NCBI GenBank assembly: GCA_030146905.1 | Contig: JASLAV010000716.1 | Location: forward strand, 1-16,363 | Direction of reading: 5' to 3' | DNA from: Lentzea sp. | Lineage (GTDB): Bacteria > Actinomycetota > Actinomycetes > Mycobacteriales > Pseudonocardiaceae | Length of the DNA stretch: 16,363 nt | Shown here: positions 5,067 to 12,625 of the stretch, piece by piece | Position numbering within the stretch: position 1 is the first letter of the stretch | Layout of the letters: every line of letters starts with the position of its first letter | The notes under the pieces: model-generated | The model's database searches: none | The model's input: the letters and a program-made list of their open reading frames with translations, nothing else | Told to the model about the DNA's origin: nothing | Made by a program: the position numbers and the translations under genes

Positions 5067-6992
5067 ATGAGCAGGCGGAAGAAGACCGAGCCCTACGTGC
5101 GGCTGACCCAGCCGTTGGTGCGCGACGCGGGAGTTCTGCGTCCGGCCACCTGGGACGAGGCGCTGGACAAGGCGGCGGAGGGCTTCCGCAGGAACGTCGC
5201 CGCCGGTGGACCGGACGCGTTCGGCATGTTCTCCTGTGCGCGGGCCACCAACGAGATGAACTACATGGCCCAGAAGTTCACGCGTGCGGTGATCGGGACG
5301 AACAACGTCGACAGCTGCAACCGCACGTGCCACGCGCCGAGCGTGGCCGGCCTCGCCAAGGTGTTCGGCAGCGGTGGCGGGACCTCCTCCTACCAGGAGA
5401 TCGAGGACGCCGACCTGATCGTCCTGTGGGGCTCGAACGCCCGCGAGGCCCACCCGATCTTCTTCCAGCACGTGCTGAAGGCGGTCAACAAGGGCGCGAA
5501 GCTCTACGTGGTCGACCCGCGGCTGACGAGCACCGGCAAGTGGGCGCACGGGTGGTTGCGGCTCAACGTCGGCACCGACATCCCGCTGGCCCACGCCATC
5601 GCCCGCGAGATCATCGTGTCCGGGCTCGTCAACCAGTCGTTCATCGACCGCGCGACCGAGGGCTACGAGGAGTTCGCCAGGACCGTCGAGCCGTGGACGC
5701 TGCCCGTCGCCGAGCTGGAGACCGGTGTTCCCGCCGAGCTCATCCGCGAGCTCGCGCACGCCTACGCCAAGGCCGACCGCGGTCAGCTCAGCTGGACGCT
5801 CGGCATCACCGAGCACCACAACGGCACGAACAACGTGCTGAGCCTCATCAACCTGTCGCTGCTGACCGGTCAGGTCGGCCGGTACGGCGCGGGGCTGAAC
5901 CCGTTGCGCGGCCAGAACAACGTCCAGGGCGGTGGCGACATGGGCGCCATCCCCGACCGGCTGCCCGGCTTCCAGGACATCACCGACCCCGCCGTCGCCG
6001 AGAAGTTCAACTCCGCGTGGGGGTCGAACTTCAAGGCGAGCAAGGGCTGGAACCTCACCCAGATGCTCGAGGCGATGGAACGCGGTGACATGACCACCGT
6101 CTACATCATCGGTGAGAACCCCGTGCAGTCCGAGGCCGACTGCGAGCACACGATCAAGCGGCTGTCCAACCTGGACCACGTGGTGGTGCAGGACATCTTC
6201 CTCACCAAGACCGCGCAGCTCGCGCACGTCGTGCTGCCGGCCGCCGCCGCGTGGTGCGAGACCGACGGCACGTTCACCAACAGCGAGCGCCGGGTGCAAC
6301 GCGTGCGAAAAGCCCTCACACCGCCAGAGGGTGCCCGCGACGACATCGAGATCATGAGCGAGATCGCCGCACGGCTCGGCGCGAGGTGGGAGCACAAGAC
6401 CGGCCAGGACGTGTGGGACGAGCTGCGCAGCCTGTCGCCGATCCACACCGGCATGACCTACGACCGGCTGGAGGAGCTCGGCGGCATCCAGTGGCCGTGC
6501 CCGAGCGAGGACTCGCTCGAACCCAGCTTCCTGCACGGCAGGTTGTGGGAGGACGACCCGGTCAAGCGCGGCATGCCCGCGACGTTCTCGCCGGTGCCGC
6601 ACAGCCCGCCCGTCGACGAGCTGACGAGTGAGTTCCCGTTCCGCCTCACCACCGGACGCAGGCTCGACTCCTACAACACCGGTGTGCAGTCGCACGGCTT
6701 CGAGTCGCCGCTGCGCATGGGCGAGACGCTCGACCTGTGCCCGCAGGACGCGGCGGCGCTCGGTGTGGTCGCCGGTGAGGAAGTGCAGATCACGTCACGG
6801 CGCGGGCAGATCCAGGCGCCGGTGCGCATCGACGACGGGCTCACGCCGGGACTGGTGTTCATGACCTTCCACTTCCCGGACGAGATCGACGTCAACGTGC
6901 TCACGATCGAGGCGACCTGCCCGATCGCGGGCACCGCCGAGTACAAGGCCGCGGCCATCCGCGTCGACAAGCTCCCGGTGAAGGTGGGCTGA
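5067..6992 (+). CDS. Formate dehydrogenase catalytic (Mo-bisMGD) subunit, lacking the N-terminal iron-sulfur domain
   Basis: The 641-residue product carries the molybdenum site of a formate dehydrogenase. Cys88 in NRTCHAP is the Mo ligand (Sec140 in E. coli FdhF), next to the essential His89, and Arg281 in RGQNNVQG matches FdhF Arg333. The Cys-His plus Arg set marks formate dehydrogenases rather than nitrate reductases or arsenate enzymes. Alignment from memory to FdhF runs from its LKTPMIRR region to the C-terminus (ENPVQSEAD, VVQDIFLTKTAQLAHVVLP, IQWPCP). The final 110 or so residues form the molybdopterin dinucleotide-binding barrel (LTTGRRL...DAAALGV). The [4Fe-4S] domain that normally precedes this in the same chain is missing; it is at the end of a separate protein two genes downstream. 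The next gene starts after one base. No fdhD or molybdenum cofactor gene is in view. No Tat signal is seen, so the enzyme is cytoplasmic. Confidence 0.93.
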   Translation: MSRRKKTEPYVRLTQPLVRDAGVLRPATWDEALDKAAEGFRRNVAAGGPDAFGMFSCARATNEMNYMAQKFTRAVIGTNNVDSCNRTCHAPSVAGLAKVFGSGGGTSSYQEIEDADLIVLWGSNAREAHPIFFQHVLKAVNKGAKLYVVDPRLTSTGKWAHGWLRLNVGTDIPLAHAIAREIIVSGLVNQSFIDRATEGYEEFARTVEPWTLPVAELETGVPAELIRELAHAYAKADRGQLSWTLGITEHHNGTNNVLSLINLSLLTGQVGRYGAGLNPLRGQNNVQGGGDMGAIPDRLPGFQDITDPAVAEKFNSAWGSNFKASKGWNLTQMLEAMERGDMTTVYIIGENPVQSEADCEHTIKRLSNLDHVVVQDIFLTKTAQLAHVVLPAAAAWCETDGTFTNSERRVQRVRKALTPPEGARDDIEIMSEIAARLGARWEHKTGQDVWDELRSLSPIHTGMTYDRLEELGGIQWPCPSEDSLEPSFLHGRLWEDDPVKRGMPATFSPVPHSPPVDELTSEFPFRLTTGRRLDSYNTGVQSHGFESPLRMGETLDLCPQDAAALGVVAGEEVQITSRRGQIQAPVRIDDGLTPGLVFMTFHFPDEIDVNVLTIEATCPIAGTAEYKAAAIRVDKLPVKVG

Positions 6993-6993
6993 G

Positions 6994-8778
6994 TTGGACC
7001 TCAAGCTGCTCGACATCGAGCCGTCAGAAGCCGAACGCGTCGTCGTCGACCTGTTCACCGGCATGGGACGGGACCAGTTGCTGCCCGCCCTGCACGCCGT
7101 GAACGACAGGGTCGGCTGGATCAGCCAGGGCGCGCTGAACCACATCTGCCGCGTCCTGCACGTCCCGCCCGCCGAGGCGTACGGCGTGGCGAGCTTCTAC
7201 TCGTTGTTCTCGCTGACCGAACGGCCGGCGAAGGTCGTGCACGTCTGCGTCGACCTGGCCTGCCAGGTCAACGGCGCGAAGGCGTTGTGCGACAGGCTGA
7301 CCGACGAGCTCGGCCCGGCGGGGGCGAGGAGCGGCTGGCTGCGCAGCCCGTGTCTCGGGGTGTGCGAGAAGGCTCCCGCGGCACTGGCGTTCGAGGCGGG
7401 GGAGGTGGCGAAGGAGCAGCTCCTGGCGCCCACCCACGCCGGTGAGGTGATCGCGGTGGCGGCCGCGGGCCCTTCCCACCCAAAGGGTTCAAATGCTGAC
7501 GGTGGGCGCGCGGAGGTGCCGCAGGTCGGTGATCCCGGCCTGCGGCTGCTCAAGCGGGTGGGCGTCGTCGACCCGGAGTCGCTCGACGACTACCGCGCCA
7601 CCGGCGGCTACTCGGCGCTGCGGGCGGCGCTGGCCCTCGGGCCGTCCGGGGTGATCCGCGAGATCACCGACGCAAAGCTGATGGGGCGCGGCGGCGCGGC
7701 GTTCCCGACGGGGCGCAAGTGGGACGCGGCCGCCCGTCAGCCCGTCCGGCCGCACTACCTGGTGTGCAACGCGGACGAGAGCGAGCCCGGCACGTTCAAG
7801 GACAGGGTGCTGATGGAGGGCGACCCGTTCGCGGTGGTCGAGTCGATGACGATCGCGGCGTTCGCGTCCGGCTGCTCGCGCGGTTACCTGTACCTGCGCG
7901 GCGAGTACCCGCGGGCGTTGCACCTGCTGCGCAACGCGATCTCGAAGGCGCGTGAGCGGAACTTCCTCGGCGACGACATCATGGGCCACGAGGGGTTCTC
8001 GTTCGACATCGAGATCCGCCGCGGCGCGGGCGCGTACATCTGCGGCGAGGAGACCGCGATCTTCAACTCCATCGAGGGCTTCCGCGGTGAGCCGCGGTCG
8101 AAGCCCCCCTTCCCGGTGGAGCAGGGGCTCTTCGGCAAACCGACCGTGGTCAACAACGTGGAGACGCTGGTCAACGTGCCGGTGATCCTCACGGAGGGAC
8201 CCCAGGCGTACCAGGACATGGGTACCGAGGCGTCCACGGGGCCGAAGCTCTTCTGCCTGTCGGGCAACGTGATTCGTCCGGGCGTGTACGAGGTGCCGTT
8301 CGGCACCACGCTCGGGGAACTCCTCGATCTGGCGGGTGGCGTGCCGCCAGGCCGGGAGCTGCGAGCGGTACTGCTCGGCGGGGCGGCAGGCGGGTTCGTC
8401 CGCCCGGACGAGCTCGACCTGCCGCTCACCCTGGAGGACGCGCGGGCCGCGGGCACCACGCTCGGCTCCGGTGTCGTGCTGGTGCTCGACGACACCGCCG
8501 ACCTCGGCAGCTTCCTGCTGCGCATCGCCGCGTTCTTCCGCGACGAGTCGTGCGGGCAGTGCGTGCCGTGCCGGATCGGCACGGTGCGCCAGGAGGAGGC
8601 GTTGCACCGGCTGGTGGGCAAGCGCCCGCTGAGCACTTCGGCCGCGGATCTCCAGCTGCTGCGGGAGGTCGGGCAGGTCATGCGCGACTCCTCGATCTGC
8701 GGTCTGGGCCAGACCGCCTGGAACGCCATCGAATCAGCTCTGGACAGGTTGGGTTACGCGGAGGAGGCGGCGTCGTGA
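6994..8778 (+). CDS. Fused NuoE-NuoF type NADH/diaphorase subunit of formate dehydrogenase (FdsG-FdsB like)
   Basis: The 594-residue product joins two subunits that are separate (FdsG and FdsB) in Cupriavidus and Rhodobacter formate dehydrogenases. Residues 1-155 are the NuoE-like [2Fe-2S] thioredoxin-fold domain with Cys85, Cys90, Cys120 and Cys124 (C-x4-C, C-x3-C). A polar linker (about 156-178) leads to the NuoF-like part: FMN site GRGGAAFPTG (231-240), NAD site around GAGAYICGEETA (344-355), and [4Fe-4S] ligands Cys520, Cys523, Cys526 and Cys569. It takes electrons from the iron-sulfur subunit and reduces NAD. The start is TTG 6994, 1 base after the preceding stop with AGGTGGG in front. 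Its end overlaps the next start (GTGA). The fusion is seen; the role follows from the family and the operon. Confidence 0.93.
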   Translation: MDLKLLDIEPSEAERVVVDLFTGMGRDQLLPALHAVNDRVGWISQGALNHICRVLHVPPAEAYGVASFYSLFSLTERPAKVVHVCVDLACQVNGAKALCDRLTDELGPAGARSGWLRSPCLGVCEKAPAALAFEAGEVAKEQLLAPTHAGEVIAVAAAGPSHPKGSNADGGRAEVPQVGDPGLRLLKRVGVVDPESLDDYRATGGYSALRAALALGPSGVIREITDAKLMGRGGAAFPTGRKWDAAARQPVRPHYLVCNADESEPGTFKDRVLMEGDPFAVVESMTIAAFASGCSRGYLYLRGEYPRALHLLRNAISKARERNFLGDDIMGHEGFSFDIEIRRGAGAYICGEETAIFNSIEGFRGEPRSKPPFPVEQGLFGKPTVVNNVETLVNVPVILTEGPQAYQDMGTEASTGPKLFCLSGNVIRPGVYEVPFGTTLGELLDLAGGVPPGRELRAVLLGGAAGGFVRPDELDLPLTLEDARAAGTTLGSGVVLVLDDTADLGSFLLRIAAFFRDESCGQCVPCRIGTVRQEEALHRLVGKRPLSTSAADLQLLREVGQVMRDSSICGLGQTAWNAIESALDRLGYAEEAAS

Positions 8779-9698
8779 CGATCGTCGAGATCGGCCTGCC
8801 GAAGCGGCTCGTCGAGGTGACGCTGGACGGCGAAAGCGTTCGCGTGCCGGAAGGAGCGACGATCCTGGACGCCTGCACGGCGGTCGGGAAGTCGATCCCG
8901 ACGCTCTGCTACGGCGACACGCTGAAGCCCGCAAACGCTTGTCGCGTCTGCATGGTCGAGGTCGAAGGGGCGCGCACGCTGGTGCCGTCGTGCTCGCGCA
9001 AGGTCGAGCCCGGCATGGTGGTGCGCACCGACTCCGAACGCACGCAGCACAGCCGAAAGCTGGTGCTGGAGCTCCTCGGGTCCGCCACGGACCTCTCCAC
9101 CACGCCGCACGTGGACGAGTGGATGTCGGCGTGCGGTGCCGACCCCGCCCGGTTCGGCCCGCCGGCTCCTCCCTCGGAGGACCGCGACGAGCGCCGGCCG
9201 GGCGAGCACGAGGAGATCGACGGGTCGGTCGCCGCGACCGTCCGCCAACCGATCAAAGTGGACAATCCGCTGTACGTCCGCGACCTGGGCAAGTGCATCA
9301 TGTGCTACAAGTGCGTCGACGCGTGCGGCGACCAGTGGCAGAACACCTTCGCGATCTCGGTCGCCGGCCGCGGCTTCGACACACGGATCTCCACGGAGTT
9401 CGCGACGCCGTTGCCCGAAAGCGCTTGCGTCTACTGCGGCAACTGCATCGAGGTCTGCCCGACCGGTGCGTTGAGCTTCAAGAGCGAGCACGACAAGCGC
9501 GAAGACGGCACCTGGGACGAAGAGGCCCAGACCCGGACGACCACGATCTGCACCTTCTGCGGTGTCGGCTGCAACCTGACGCTGCACGTGCAGGACAACG
9601 AGATCGTCAAGGTCACTTCGCCGCACGACAGCACCGTCACGCACGGAAACCTGTGCATCAAGGGCCGTTTCGGCTGGCAGCACGTGCAGAACCGCTGA
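8775..9698 (+). CDS. Iron-sulfur subunit = N-terminal part of formate dehydrogenase alpha subunit (FdsA/NuoG-like) as a separate protein
   Basis: The 307-residue product contains, in order: a plant-type [2Fe-2S] ferredoxin domain (Cys45, Cys56, Cys59, Cys73); a stretch (about 85-150) where FdsA/NuoG normally have the His-Cys3 [4Fe-4S] site but where only Cys120 remains; a two-cluster ferredoxin domain (Cys174, 177, 180, 184 and Cys218, 221, 224, 228); and the [4Fe-4S] domain that belongs at the start of molybdopterin catalytic chains (CTFCGVGC at 259-266, Cys294). It ends with CIKGRFGWQHVQNR. Lys296 matches FdhF Lys44, which sits between cluster and molybdopterin. The chain stops exactly where the catalytic domain would begin; that domain is encoded two genes upstream. 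GTG 8775 overlaps the previous stop by 4 bases and has a GGAGG-type site. It should wire the Mo subunit to the FMN subunit. Confidence 0.93.
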   Translation: MTIVEIGLPKRLVEVTLDGESVRVPEGATILDACTAVGKSIPTLCYGDTLKPANACRVCMVEVEGARTLVPSCSRKVEPGMVVRTDSERTQHSRKLVLELLGSATDLSTTPHVDEWMSACGADPARFGPPAPPSEDRDERRPGEHEEIDGSVAATVRQPIKVDNPLYVRDLGKCIMCYKCVDACGDQWQNTFAISVAGRGFDTRISTEFATPLPESACVYCGNCIEVCPTGALSFKSEHDKREDGTWDEEAQTRTTTICTFCGVGCNLTLHVQDNEIVKVTSPHDSTVTHGNLCIKGRFGWQHVQNR

Positions 9699-9724
9699 CT
9701 CACGCATCCGGGAGGGCGCTGGAG

Positions 9725-11266
9725 ATGTCGTTGATCCTCAAGCCGGGAACCTCGTGGGACGAGATCTACGCGCAGTGCGTCCGGACCGCACCCGAGGCGT
9801 TCCACGACGATCGGCTGCTCAACCACTTCGGCGGCGCGTGGAGCCGCGGCGGCGAACCGGTGCCCGCCACGAGCCCCGTCGACGGCTCCACGATCGCGGG
9901 CCCGCCGTTCCTCGGCTCCGAGGCCGCAGGCGGCGCGGTGGCCGCCGCGGTCGAACAGCACGTCCAGTGGCGTGAAGTGCCTCTGGCGGAACGCAAACAG
10001 CGCGTGTCCGCCGCTCTCGACGCCCTGACCGAGCACCGCGACCTGCTGTCGTTGCTGCTGGTGTGGGAGATCGGCAAGCCGTGGCGGCTCGCGACGGCCG
10101 ACGTCGACCGCTGCATCGAGGGCGTGCGGTGGTACGTCGAGGAGATCGACGCGATGCTGGCCGGGCGCGGGCCGCTGCCCGGTCCGGTGAGCAACATCGC
10201 GTCGTGGAACTACCCGATGAGCGTGCTCATGCACGCGATGCTGGTGCAGGCACTGGCGGGCAACGCCGTCATCGCCAAGGCGCCGACCGACGGCGGCGTG
10301 AGCTGCCTGACCCTCGCGACCGCGCTGGCCGTGCGCTCCGGGCTGCCGTTGACGCTGGTGTCCGGCAGCGGAGCCGAGCTCGCGCCGGTGCTGGTCGGAT
10401 CCTCGTCGCTGGGATGCGTGTCCTTCGTGGGCGGTCGTGACGTCGGCGGTGCCATCGCGGCCCGCCTGGTCGACTCGCAGCGCAGGCACGTCCTGGAGCA
10501 GGAGGGCCTGAACTGCTGGGGCGTCTGGGAAACCGACTCCTGGGACGCGCTCGGCACCCAGATCCGCAAGGCGTTCGACTACGGCAAGCAGCGATGCACC
10601 GCCTACCCGCGTTACGTCGTGCAGCGGTCGTTGTTCGACAAGTTCCTCTCCGTCTACCTGCCGGCGGTCCGGGAGGTGACGTTCGGGCACCCGCTCGCCG
10701 TCGCGTCACCGGACGACGAGCTGCCCTCGCTGGACTTCGGGCCGTTGATCAACGACGCGAAGGCCAAGGAGCTGGGCGACGTCGTGGACGAGGCCGTGCG
10801 GGCCGGTGGCGTGCCGCTGTACCGGGGATCGCTCGACTCCGGCAGGTTCCTGCCGGGCCAGCAGACGGCCGCCTACCTGGCGCCCGTCGCGATCCTCGAC
10901 CCGCCGCGGTCGTCCGTGCTGCACCACGCGGAGCCGTTCGGACCGGTCGACACGATCGTGCTGGTGGACACCGAGGCCGAGCTGCTGGCCGCGATGAACG
11001 CGTCCAACGGCGCACTGGTCGCGACGCTGGCCTGTGACGACGAGGCCACCGCCCGGCGGCTGAGCGCGGACGTCCAGGCGTTCAAGGTGGGGATCAACAA
11101 GCCGCGGTCGCGAGGTGACAGGGACGAGGTGTTCGGCGGCCGCGGAGCCTCGTGGCGCGGTGCGTTCGTCGGCGGCGCGCTGCTGGTGCACGCCGTGACC
11201 GAGGGCTCGCCCGGCGAACGGATCTACGGCAACTTCCCCTCCTACTCGCTCTACCCGCCCACGTGA
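9725..11266 (+). CDS. Aldehyde dehydrogenase family protein
   Basis: The 513-residue product has the usual length and landmarks, but the motifs are divergent. Candidates are Asn162 (SWNYP), Lys185 (IAKAP) for cofactor binding, Glu258 (LEQEGLN, where most members have ELGGK) as general base, and Cys291 (GKQRCTAY) as nucleophile, followed by EPFGPV (403-408). The catalytic residues are all present, so it is probably active with NAD(P). It lies 26 bases after the iron-sulfur subunit gene, with a GGGAGG ribosome binding site, and overlaps the next gene by 4 bases, so it is part of the formate dehydrogenase operon. An aldehyde-to-acid step feeding formate (formaldehyde) or acting on glyoxylate would fit, but the substrate cannot be read from the sequence. 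The first 40 residues (WDEIYAQCVRTAPEAF) precede the normal family start and look like an extension. Confidence 0.9.
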   Translation: MSLILKPGTSWDEIYAQCVRTAPEAFHDDRLLNHFGGAWSRGGEPVPATSPVDGSTIAGPPFLGSEAAGGAVAAAVEQHVQWREVPLAERKQRVSAALDALTEHRDLLSLLLVWEIGKPWRLATADVDRCIEGVRWYVEEIDAMLAGRGPLPGPVSNIASWNYPMSVLMHAMLVQALAGNAVIAKAPTDGGVSCLTLATALAVRSGLPLTLVSGSGAELAPVLVGSSSLGCVSFVGGRDVGGAIAARLVDSQRRHVLEQEGLNCWGVWETDSWDALGTQIRKAFDYGKQRCTAYPRYVVQRSLFDKFLSVYLPAVREVTFGHPLAVASPDDELPSLDFGPLINDAKAKELGDVVDEAVRAGGVPLYRGSLDSGRFLPGQQTAAYLAPVAILDPPRSSVLHHAEPFGPVDTIVLVDTEAELLAAMNASNGALVATLACDDEATARRLSADVQAFKVGINKPRSRGDRDEVFGGRGASWRGAFVGGALLVHAVTEGSPGERIYGNFPSYSLYPPT

Positions 11267-12264
11267 CCTACCGGGCGGACCTGCTCCGCATCGTGCAGAA
11301 CGTGGTCGAGCCCTCGGCCGCAGACGTCGACCAGCAGGCCAGGTTCCCCCGCGCCGCGCTGAACGCGCTGGGTGCGAAAGGACTCCTGGGCATGACGATC
11401 TCGCGCACGGTCGGCGGGGGAGGGCAGGACCTCCGTTCGGCCGGCCGGGTCGTCGAACACGTCGCACGGGTGTGCGGTGCGACGGCTTCCGTGCTGCGCT
11501 CGCACTACTCCGCCGCCGCGGTGCTGGACCGCTCCGGCCCGCACTGGTTGCGCGCGGAGATCGCGGCAGGGCGGCACCTGTCGACGCTGGCGGCCTTCGG
11601 TTCCGGCGGCGAGGTGTCGACGCACGGCGACGTCGCACACGTGCGGACGCGCAAGAGCTGGGTGATCGCGGCGGGGGAGGCGGACAGCTACGTCTGGTCC
11701 TGCGGCGCGGAGCTGTGGCTCGTCCCCGCTCAGGCACCCGGCCTGCTGGTACCCGCAGACCACGCGGGGATGGGCCTGCGCGGAACCGTCGCCACCTGCG
11801 TGGAGGCGGACCCCGTGCGCGTACCGGCGTCGAACAGGCTGTGGTCGGAGGAGCTCGCGTTCCCGTGGTTCCTGGTGCTGGGTGCCGCCGTGTCGCTCGG
11901 GCTGATGGAGGGTTCGCTGGCGGCGGCGCTGGGGCACCTCGGAGGCGCTGATCCCCGCACGCGGGCCGACCTGGCCAGGATGCGGGTGCGGACCGACTCC
12001 GTGCGGGTGCTCTACAACGACACGCTGTCGGCGGTGGTGTGGCACCCGGAACGGTCGCTCGACCGCGTCCGCCTGCTGGCGGTCACGGCCACCGAGGCCG
12101 CCGTCGCGGTGACCGACCTGGCGATGAAGGTGTGCGGTGACGCGGCTTTCCGCCGTGACCTGGGCATCGAGCGCCGGTTCCGCGACGCGCGGGCGGCCGC
12201 GGCGATCGAGCCGACGGTCGACGTCCTGCTGGACGCGGTGGAGATTCAGATGTCGGCTGGATAG
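11263..12264 (+). CDS. Acyl-CoA dehydrogenase-like flavoprotein, short form
   Basis: The 333-residue product is shorter than the usual 380 residues. N-terminal helices (FPRAALNALGAKGLLGMTI then GGGGQDLRSAGRVVEHVARV), a beta domain (about 105-190) and a C-terminal helical bundle ending FRDARAAAAIEPTVDVLLD follow the family plan. The Glu of IEPT (residue 316) sits where many members carry the catalytic base in YEGT, but the Gly is replaced by Pro, and the usual aromatic/Thr FAD and substrate loops are poorly kept. It may therefore have another role, such as a flavin monooxygenase-like or non-acyl-CoA activity. GTG 11263 overlaps the stop of the aldehyde dehydrogenase gene (GTGA), which implies coupled translation and a joint function with it. 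The family call is moderately firm; activity unknown. Confidence 0.78.
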   Translation: MTYRADLLRIVQNVVEPSAADVDQQARFPRAALNALGAKGLLGMTISRTVGGGGQDLRSAGRVVEHVARVCGATASVLRSHYSAAAVLDRSGPHWLRAEIAAGRHLSTLAAFGSGGEVSTHGDVAHVRTRKSWVIAAGEADSYVWSCGAELWLVPAQAPGLLVPADHAGMGLRGTVATCVEADPVRVPASNRLWSEELAFPWFLVLGAAVSLGLMEGSLAAALGHLGGADPRTRADLARMRVRTDSVRVLYNDTLSAVVWHPERSLDRVRLLAVTATEAAVAVTDLAMKVCGDAAFRRDLGIERRFRDARAAAAIEPTVDVLLDAVEIQMSAG

Positions 12265-12274
12265 GGTCGCCGGC

Positions 12275-12583
12275 ATGTCCTTCGGACCTGAGCGGCAGGA
12301 GAGCCGGCCCACCGGGCAGGGGACGCGCAGGGGGCCGGTGCTGGGTGTGCTGGCGCTGGTCCTCGGCCTGGTCGGGGTCGTGGCGACCTTCCTCCCGATC
12401 GACCTGACCGGCGTCCGCGCGTACCTCGCCTGGACGTTCGGGCTGCCCGGCTTCGTCATCGCGATCCTCGGGTTGCTCGGTGACCGCCGCGGCAAGCCGC
12501 TGGCCGTGGCAGGGGCCCTGCTGTCGTTGCTGGCCGTGTTCATCGGCGTGATCACGATCGGCAACGTCGTCGGGGTCCTCTGA
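12275..12583 (+). CDS. Small membrane protein, three predicted membrane helices
   Basis: The 102-residue product has a polar N-terminus (about 26 residues, Gly/Arg/Gln rich) and three hydrophobic segments at about 27-48, 54-72 and 77-101, separated by short loops (one reads GDRRGKP). I cannot assign a named family; similar small DUF-type membrane proteins are common in actinomycetes. ATG 12275 lies 10 bases after the acyl-CoA-dehydrogenase-like gene with only a weak GGATAGGG element upstream. It may be the last cistron of the formate dehydrogenase operon or an independent gene. It converges with the LanB gene 32 bases on. Confidence 0.75.
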   Translation: MSFGPERQESRPTGQGTRRGPVLGVLALVLGLVGVVATFLPIDLTGVRAYLAWTFGLPGFVIAILGLLGDRRGKPLAVAGALLSLLAVFIGVITIGNVVGVL

Positions 12584-12590
12584 GGCCGGC

Positions 12591-12625
12591 GGCGGGAAGT
12601 GGACGAGAGCGTCGGTCATCCCGCC
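12591..12625. terminator. Possible shared terminator between convergent genes
   Basis: GGCGGGA (12591-12597) can pair with TCCCGCC (12619-12625) around a 21-base loop. It lies just past the membrane protein stop and overlaps the last codons of the LanB gene. It could act in both directions, but the loop is long and the stem short. Confidence 0.3.

Noticed and set aside
4786..5070. Short open frames on both strands in the gap between the formate dehydrogenase units (for example 4790-5008 minus)
   Set aside because: No ribosome binding site, no family resemblance, and they overlap a terminator-like hairpin and the operator.
4512..6695. A 727-codon open frame on the minus strand across the formate dehydrogenase genes
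   Set aside because: It runs antisense to clearly conserved proteins; the product is Arg/Val/His/Gly-rich without any recognisable domain, typical of antisense frames in very GC-rich DNA.
5067..9698. Split alpha subunit explained as a frameshift or sequencing error
   Set aside because: The two parts are separated by an intact gene, lie in inverted order, and each has its own start, ribosome binding site or stop overlap, so no single error can produce it.
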